Positions 41,664 through 47,501 of a DNA stretch of 47,501 nucleotides are shown here, one piece after another. How positions within the stretch are numbered: position 1 is the stretch's first letter; each line of letters begins with the position of its first letter. The notes under the pieces are model-generated. The model was not told where the DNA came from. It did not search any database and saw only the letters and a program-made list of their open reading frames with translations. A program made the position numbers and the translations under genes. Source of the DNA: Candidatus Rokuibacteriota bacterium (lineage in GTDB: Bacteria > Methylomirabilota > Methylomirabilia > Rokubacteriales > CSP1-6); the NCBI GenBank assembly GCA_003220595.1, contig QHSZ01000068.1, forward strand, positions 1-47,501. The letters run 5' to 3'.

Positions 41664-42929
41664 GTGACCGAGGGCTATCAGAAGAGCGTCCTGCCGAACG
41701 GCACGCGTGTCGTGACCGAGCGGATGGAGCACGTCCGGTCGGTCGCGGTGGGCGTCTGGGTCGAGACCGGATCACGACACGAACCCGAGAGCCGCGGCGG
41801 GATGTCCCACCTCATCGAGCACCTGGTCTTCAAGGGCACGGCTGCGCGCACCGCCGAGGAGATCGCGCGCACGATGGATTCGGTCGGCGGGCAGATGGAC
41901 GCCTTCACGACCAAGGAGCACACGTGCTTCTACGTGCAGGTCCTCGACGAGCACTTGCCGCTGGCCGTGGATCTCCTCACCGACATCCTGCTGCACCCCG
42001 TCTTCAACGCGGAGGAGCTCGAGCGTGAGAAGTCGGTGGTCCTGCAGGAGATCAAGATGGTGGAGGACACCCCCGACGACCTGATCCACGACCTGTTCGC
42101 CGCCCAGATCTGGGAGGGGCACCCCTTGGGGCGCCCGATCCTCGGCACGCGCGAGGCGGTGACCGGCTACGGCCGCGACACCGTCCTGAGCCACTTCGGC
42201 GAGGAGTACGTGCCGCCGCGGATCATGATCGCGGTCGCCGGCAACGCCACCCACGCCCGGGTCGTCGATCTGTTCGGCGCCCACTTCGACGGCTTCCAGC
42301 GGGCGCCCGTCGCGAGGACCGACACACCGGCGACCCTGAAGCCGGGCGTGAACATCGTCCAGAAGACCCTCGAGCAGGTCCACGTCATCCTGGGCTTCCC
42401 CGGGCTCCACCACTCGGCGCCCGAGCGATACGCCCTCTTCCTGCTGAACGACGTGATCGGCGGCAGCATGTCCTCGCGTCTGTTCCAGGAGGTGCGCGAG
42501 CGCCAGGGACTGGTGTACTCGGTCCACTCGAGCGTCCAGGCGTACGCGGACACGGGGACGCTCTACATCTATGCCGCGACCGACGCGCCGAACTTCTCCA
42601 AGGTGCTCAAGTCGACGCTCAAGGAGATCCGCAACCTCAAGAAGCACGGTGTCACCGCGGAGGAGCTGCGGCGGTCCAAGGACCATCTGAAAGGGAGCCT
42701 CATGCTCTCGCTCGAGTCCACGTCGAGCCGGATGAACCGCCTCGCCAAGCACGAGATGCATCACGGTTCGTTCCTCACGATGGACCAGATGCTGGCGGCG
42801 ATCGACGGGGTCCGTCACGAAGAGGTCTCGGCGCTCATCGCCGAGCTTCTGGACGAGGACCGTCTCGCGCTCACGACCCTCGGACCGCTCGACCGCCGCA
42901 ACCTCCCGCGGGAGCTCCTGCGTCATTGA
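41664..42929 (+). CDS. M16-family zinc peptidase (mitochondrial-processing-peptidase-like)
   Basis: A 421-residue M16B peptidase starting at GTG 41664, 12 bp after pnp. The inverted zinc motif is HLIEH in MSHLIEHLVFKGT (HxxEH), with the distal glutamate in ELEREKSVVLQEIKMVEDTPDD about 75 residues on. Both halves of the M16 fold are present: the active N-terminal half and a C-terminal half containing the substrate-binding RxxxxY-like segment RLFQEVRERQGLVYSVHSSV. There is no signal peptide, so it acts in the cytoplasm. Homologues follow pnp in many genomes (YmxG-type), but physiological substrates are unclear. A noncoding repeat region begins right after the stop. Confidence 0.93.
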   Translation: MTEGYQKSVLPNGTRVVTERMEHVRSVAVGVWVETGSRHEPESRGGMSHLIEHLVFKGTAARTAEEIARTMDSVGGQMDAFTTKEHTCFYVQVLDEHLPLAVDLLTDILLHPVFNAEELEREKSVVLQEIKMVEDTPDDLIHDLFAAQIWEGHPLGRPILGTREAVTGYGRDTVLSHFGEEYVPPRIMIAVAGNATHARVVDLFGAHFDGFQRAPVARTDTPATLKPGVNIVQKTLEQVHVILGFPGLHHSAPERYALFLLNDVIGGSMSSRLFQEVRERQGLVYSVHSSVQAYADTGTLYIYAATDAPNFSKVLKSTLKEIRNLKKHGVTAEELRRSKDHLKGSLMLSLESTSSRMNRLAKHEMHHGSFLTMDQMLAAIDGVRHEEVSALIAELLDEDRLALTTLGPLDRRNLPRELLRH

Positions 42930-42974
42930 GTGGGGCGGCCCGAGATGGCCCCCCCACCCCCCCACCACGCGTCC

Positions 42975-42997
42975 CGAGCGAGCGCGAGGCTCGCTCG
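42975..42997. terminator. strong hairpin after M16 peptidase gene, possible terminator without T tract
   Basis: CGAGCGAGC (42975-42983), loop GCGAG, GCTCGCTCG (42989-42997): a perfect 9-bp stem. No run of T follows on either strand, so it may act as an RNA-end stabiliser or rho-assisted site rather than a classical intrinsic terminator. Confidence 0.35.
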
Positions 42998-43049
42998 TCC
43001 CGGCGGGCGGCCGTTCAGCGCCGCCGCGCGTCCTGCGGCTCGCACATCT

Positions 43050-43162
43050 CGAACCATGTCACTGCTCGCCTCGCCGCTGCGGCGGCGCCTCGGCTCGCAC
43101 TTCCCACGAACCATTTCACCGCTCGCCTCGCGGCTCGACGCCGCTCAGCTCGCACTTCCACT
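43050..43162 (-). repeat. two diverged units of the 56-bp repeat family, inverted relative to 8961-9102
   Basis: Units run about 43050-43106 and 43107-43162 (57-bp spacing). Read on the minus strand they match the 8961-9102 repeat: shared parts are ACCATGTCACTGCTCGCCTC and CGCCTCGGCTCG, with ACCATTTCACCGCTCGCCTC in the second unit. A further tail-like fragment (GCGGCTCGCACATC) lies at 43035-43048. The inner GC hairpin has changed (CCGCTGCGGCGGCG) but keeps pairing ability, suggesting that structure is conserved. Confidence 0.75.
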
Positions 43163-43190
43163 CCGGCGGGTTTTGCTCTAAGGTGAGGGC

Positions 43191-44489
<1,299 letters not shown>

Positions 44490-44506
44490 GTCCCGGAGGG
44501 ACCCAA

Positions 44507-45229
44507 GTGAAGGTCGAGACCCGCGACAAGCTCTACGAGGGAAAGGCGAAGATCGTCTACGCGACCAGCCGCCCGGGCACCGTCGTGCAGTACTTCAAGG
44601 ACGACGCCACGGCCTTCAACGCGCTCAAACGCGGAACGATCGTCGGCAAGGGCGTCGTCAACAACCGGATGTCGGCGGCGATGTTCGAGCGCCTCGAGCG
44701 GGCGCGGATCCCCACGCACTACCTCGGCACGCTCTCCGACCGGGAGATGCTCTGCCGTCGGCTCGAGATCATCAAGATCGAGACGATCGTGCGCAACATC
44801 GTCGCCGGGAGTCTCGCCAAACGGACGGGACTCGAGGAGGGCACGCCGATCCGGCAGCCGATCGTCGAGCTCTACTACAAGTCCGACCCGCTCGGCGACC
44901 CGATGCTGAACGACGACCATGTCCGCATGCTCTCGCTCGCGACGCCGGCGGAGCTCGCCTGGATGAAGCGCACGGCGCTCCGGATCAACGCCGTCCTGCG
45001 GCCGCACATGCGGACGCGCGGGCTCCTCCTCGTGGACTTCAAGCTCGAGTTCGGGCGGGCGGGGAAGAAGCTCTACCTGGGCGACGAGATCTCGCCCGAC
45101 ACGTGCCGGCTCTGGGACCGGCAGACGCGGGAGAAGCTCGACAAGGACCGCTTCCGGCGCGACCTCGGCGGCGTCGAAGAAGCCTACCAGGAAGTCTACC
45201 GCCGCCTGGTCGAGGGCACGCATGCCTGA
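44507..45229 (+). CDS. purC: SAICAR synthetase
   Basis: PurC joins aspartate to CAIR using ATP, giving SAICAR, the substrate of PurB. I choose GTG 44507 because GGAGG (44495-44499) stands 7 nt before it and the protein then begins MKVETRDKLYEGKAKIVY, as expected; a GTG at 44486 overlapping the purB stop would add seven residues. The 240-residue protein has KDDATAFNALKRGTI, GVVNNRMSAAMFERL, the signature IVRNIVAGSLAKRTG, IVELYYKSDPLGDPMLNDDH, LLLVDFKLEFGR, and LGDEISPDTCRLWD with the metal-binding Asp/Glu. The stop overlaps purS by 8 nt. Confidence 0.96.
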   Translation: MKVETRDKLYEGKAKIVYATSRPGTVVQYFKDDATAFNALKRGTIVGKGVVNNRMSAAMFERLERARIPTHYLGTLSDREMLCRRLEIIKIETIVRNIVAGSLAKRTGLEEGTPIRQPIVELYYKSDPLGDPMLNDDHVRMLSLATPAELAWMKRTALRINAVLRPHMRTRGLLLVDFKLEFGRAGKKLYLGDEISPDTCRLWDRQTREKLDKDRFRRDLGGVEEAYQEVYRRLVEGTHA

Positions 45230-45524
45230 GGCTGCGCGCGCGGACCCTCGGACCATGAAGGTCCGCGTCCTCGTGAGGCTGAAACCCGGTATCCTCGACG
45301 TCCAGGGCGCCGCCGTGAAGCGCGCGCTCGCGGGCCTCGGGTTCGACGAGGTCACGGACCTCCGCGTGGGGAAGGTGATCGAGGTCGAGCTCCCCACCGG
45401 GTCGCTGGCCGAGGCGCGCCAGCGGGTCGGCGAGATGTGCCGCCAGCTCCTGGCGAACCCGATCCTGGAGGACTACACGCTCGAGATGGCGGACGACCTT
45501 GCCCCGCGCGAGGCCGTTCGGTAA
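45222..45524 (+). CDS. purS: phosphoribosylformylglycinamidine synthase subunit PurS
   Basis: PurS bridges PurL and PurQ in the three-subunit FGAM synthase. From ATG 45222, which has GAGGG (45211-45215) before it, the protein has 100 residues; the family core begins at an in-frame ATG 45255 (KVRVLVRLKPGILDVQGAAVKRAL), leaving 89 residues, so the start is uncertain. The single small alpha/beta domain is complete: LGFDEVTDLRVGKVIEVELP and ARQRVGEMCRQLLANPILEDYTLEM. Its presence explains why the following PurL is the short form. It overlaps purC and is 1 bp from the purQ start used here. Confidence 0.93.
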   Translation: MPEAARADPRTMKVRVLVRLKPGILDVQGAAVKRALAGLGFDEVTDLRVGKVIEVELPTGSLAEARQRVGEMCRQLLANPILEDYTLEMADDLAPREAVR

Positions 45525-45525
45525 G

Positions 45526-46248
45526 ATGCCAGTGATGAGATTCGGCGTGGTCGTCTTCCCGGGCACGTGGAGCGACTGCGACTTCCACTACGTCATTTCC
45601 GAGGTCCTTCATCAACCGGTCAAGTACGTCTGGCACCGGGACCGTGACCTCCAGGACCTCGACTGCGTCGTCCTGCCGGGCGGCTTCTCCTACGGCGACT
45701 ACCTCCGGGCGGGCGCCGTCGCCGGTCGCTCACCGGTCGTCGGGGCGCTGCGCGAGTTCGTCGCACAGGGCGGCTCGGTCCTGGGCTCCTGCAACGGGTT
45801 CCAGATCCTCTGCGAGGCGGGGTTCCTGCCGGGGGCGCTCACGCGCAACGAGTGCCTGCAGTACCGCTGCCAGTCCACCCATCTCGTCGTCGACAACACC
45901 GAGACGCCGTTCACGCGCGGGCTCCGGCCGGGGCAGGTGCTCACGATGCCGATCTCGCACGGCGAGGGCAAGTACTACGCGGAGCCGGAGACGCTCCGTG
46001 AGCTCAAGGCGAGGAACCAGATCGTCTTCCGCTATGCGACGGCCGACGGGCGCGTGACGAAGGCCGCGAATCCGAACGGCTCGCTCGAGAACATCGCAGG
46101 AATCGTGAATCCGGAAGGCAACGTGCTCGGGCTCATGCCGCACCCCGAGCGCGCGGCCGAGTCGGCGATAGGCGGCACGGACGGGCTCCTGCTGTTCCAG
46201 AGCCTCCTCGGCAGCCTCGTCGAGGATGGCAGCTTCCTCAAGCGGTAG
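45526..46248 (+). CDS. purQ: FGAM synthase glutaminase subunit PurQ
   Basis: PurQ hydrolyses glutamine and feeds ammonia to PurL. I use ATG 45526; ATG 45535 is three codons further ([17 protein letters not shown]) and equally reasonable. The 240-residue protein is a class I amidotransferase: [24 protein letters not shown], the nucleophile cysteine in [17 protein letters not shown], and the partner histidine/glutamate in [20 protein letters not shown] is also typical. It lies between purS and purL. The TAG stop is 6 bp before the purL start in the same frame. Confidence 0.95.
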   Translation: MPVMRFGVVVFPGTWSDCDFHYVISEVLHQPVKYVWHRDRDLQDLDCVVLPGGFSYGDYLRAGAVAGRSPVVGALREFVAQGGSVLGSCNGFQILCEAGFLPGALTRNECLQYRCQSTHLVVDNTETPFTRGLRPGQVLTMPISHGEGKYYAEPETLRELKARNQIVFRYATADGRVTKAANPNGSLENIAGIVNPEGNVLGLMPHPERAAESAIGGTDGLLLFQSLLGSLVEDGSFLKR

Positions 46249-46254
46249 CCGGGG

Positions 46255-47501
46255 TTGACGGGGGCTCCACCGAAAGTCACGCTCGACCTCGCGCTGGAGT
46301 CCGGCCTCACCGCCGACGAGTACGACCGCATCCTGACGCGGCTCGGCCGTGAGCCCACCGATACCGAACTCGGACTCTTCTCGGCGCTCTGGTCCGAGCA
46401 CTGCGCCTACAAGCACTCGCGGATCTTTCTCGGCCGGCTGCCCACGCACGGGGCACGGGTGCTGCAGGGCCCCGGCGAGAACGCCGGGGCGGTCGACATC
46501 GGCGACGGCTGGGCGGTCGTCTTCAAGATGGAGAGCCACAACCACCCGTCGTTCATCGAGCCCTTCCAGGGCGCGGCGACGGGGGTGGGCGGGATCCTGC
46601 GTGACATTTTCACGATGGGCGCCCGACCCATCGCCATCCTCGACTCGCTCCGCTTCGGCGACCTGACCGACCCCAAGACGCGCCACCTGGTGACCGGCGT
46701 CGTCTCGGGCATCAGCTGGTACGGCAACTGCTTCGGCTGCCCGACCGTGGGCGGCGAGATCGCCTTCGCGCCAGAGTACGCGGGCAACCCGCTCGTCAAC
46801 GTCATGTGCGTCGGGCTGGTGCGCGGCGACCAGATCTTCCGCGCCCGGGCCGAGGGGATCGGCAACCCCGTCTTCTATGTCGGCAACAAGACGGGGCGCG
46901 ACGGGATCCACGGCGCGACGATGGCGTCGGCCACGTTCGACGCGCACGCCGAGCTGCGGCGACCGACGGTGCAGGTGGGCGACCCGTTCACCGAAAAGCT
47001 CCTGCTCGAGGCGTGCCTGGAGGCCATGCGCACGGGCGCGGTCGTCGGCATCCAGGACATGGGCGCCGCGGGCCTCGCGTGCTGCACGTCGGAGATGCCC
47101 GCCCGGGCCGGCACGGGGATGGACGTCGAGCTGTCGCGCGTGCCCCAGCGCGAGGTGGCGATGACGCCCTACGAGATCCTCCTCTCGGAGTCGCAGGAGC
47201 GCATGCTCCTGGTCGTGGCGCGCGGCCGCGAGGACGAGATCACGCGGATTTTCGCCAAGTGGGAGCTCGCCGCGGTGGAGGTCGGTCGCGTCACCGCCGG
47301 TGGAACCCTCACCGCCCGCCTGGGCGGAGAGGTCGTGGCCCACGTTCCCGTGGACCTCCTCGCCGACGGGCCCAAGTACACGAAGCCGATCGCGCGGCCC
47401 GCGTGGCAGGCCGAGGCCGAACGCTTCGATCCGCTCTCGCTCCCCGAGCCCCAGGACTATGCCGCGGCGCTCGTCGAGCTCTGCGGCTCGCCGACGATCG
47501 C
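46255..47501 (+). CDS. purL: FGAM synthase large subunit PurL (5' part only)
   Basis: PurL uses ATP and ammonia to convert FGAR to FGAM. The visible 415 residues start at TTG 46255; an in-frame stop at 46246 and no ATG/GTG before the conserved region leave this as the only upstream start. Conserved parts are [66 protein letters not shown], the [19 protein letters not shown] loop and [17 protein letters not shown]. It is the small Bacillus-type PurL that works with separate PurS and PurQ, not the ~1300-residue fused enzyme. The second half lies beyond the window. Confidence 0.95.
   Translation, partial: MTGAPPKVTLDLALESGLTADEYDRILTRLGREPTDTELGLFSALWSEHCAYKHSRIFLGRLPTHGARVLQGPGENAGAVDIGDGWAVVFKMESHNHPSFIEPFQGAATGVGGILRDIFTMGARPIAILDSLRFGDLTDPKTRHLVTGVVSGISWYGNCFGCPTVGGEIAFAPEYAGNPLVNVMCVGLVRGDQIFRARAEGIGNPVFYVGNKTGRDGIHGATMASATFDAHAELRRPTVQVGDPFTEKLLLEACLEAMRTGAVVGIQDMGAAGLACCTSEMPARAGTGMDVELSRVPQREVAMTPYEILLSESQERMLLVVARGREDEITRIFAKWELAAVEVGRVTAGGTLTARLGGEVVAHVPVDLLADGPKYTKPIARPAWQAEAERFDPLSLPEPQDYAAALVELCGSPTI

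Larger units (their letters stand above)
42930..43190. other. noncoding region between the M16 peptidase and purB
   Basis: 261 bp with no supported gene. It contains a C7-A-C7 tract (42949-42963), a perfect 9-bp hairpin CGAGCGAGC/GCTCGCTCG (42975-42983 and 42989-42997, 5-nt loop, no T tract) and two inverted, diverged units of the repeat family (43050-43162). The stretch before purB (43163-43190) is slightly A/T-richer and includes GGTGAGGG as the likely ribosome site; no convincing promoter was found. Confidence 0.7.

Overview
The window is a GC-rich, gene-dense bacterial chromosome segment, with almost every frame biased to G or C at third positions. Most genes are on the plus strand. Start codons are often GTG and sometimes TTG, and neighbours commonly overlap by 4 nt (GTGA, ATGA or TTGA), so transcription units are long and translationally coupled. 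The core-gene set, the separate PurS/PurQ/short PurL enzymes, an 89-residue S15, a short EF-Ts and the sulfur-handling genes fit an uncultured high-GC lineage such as Rokubacteria/Methylomirabilota or a deltaproteobacterium-like group. That placement is inference from gene content only. I see no rRNA, tRNA, CRISPR array, insertion sequence or prophage.

Layout. 1-810 (minus): three consecutive DsrE-superfamily sulfur-carrier-like genes, the third cut by the window edge. 854-3779 (plus): cysteine desulfurase, an IscU-like scaffold lacking its third cysteine, serine acetyltransferase, a 59-residue helix-turn-helix protein and an HD-domain protein. 3807-5048: DNA polymerase IV. 5146-8968: a five-gene unit of two ferritin-like proteins (one fused to an NTF2-like domain), biotin carboxylase, a 71-residue biotin carrier and a DinB/YfiT-type metalloprotein. 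It ends in a 56-bp tandem repeat and converges on rpoD (9181-10665, minus). A noncoding stretch of about 420 bp separates rpoD from a tightly overlapping operon (11088-17688): ACT-malic enzyme, polyprenyl-phosphate-sugar-synthase-like GT2, class I aminotransferase, HIT protein, methyltransferase, and a GT39-like membrane glycosyltransferase fused to a DUF2993/LmeA-like lipid-binding domain.

17729-30865 is housekeeping: nth, rplM-rpsI, argC-argJ, rpsB-tsf-pyrH-frr-uppS-dxr-rseP-ispG, a thioredoxin-fold [2Fe-2S] ferredoxin and proS. The usual cdsA between uppS and dxr is absent. 30898-39044 is the NusA/IF2 operon (rimP-nusA-rnpM-infB-DUF503-rbfA-nrnA-truB-ribF). Its leader has a promoter, an intrinsic terminator and a possible antiterminator pairing. 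39054-42929 is rpsO-pnp and an M16 peptidase; the rpsO and pnp leaders each hold a hairpin that covers the Shine-Dalgarno sequence. 42930-43190 is noncoding and carries a second, inverted copy of the 56-bp repeat family. 43191 to the end is purB-purC-purS-purQ-purL, the last gene running off the edge.

The parts most likely to hold undescribed biology are the ferritin-like/biotin-carboxylase operon, the GT39-DUF2993 glycosylation operon, the DsrE trio beside an altered IscU, and the RNA leaders of rimP, rpsO and pnp.
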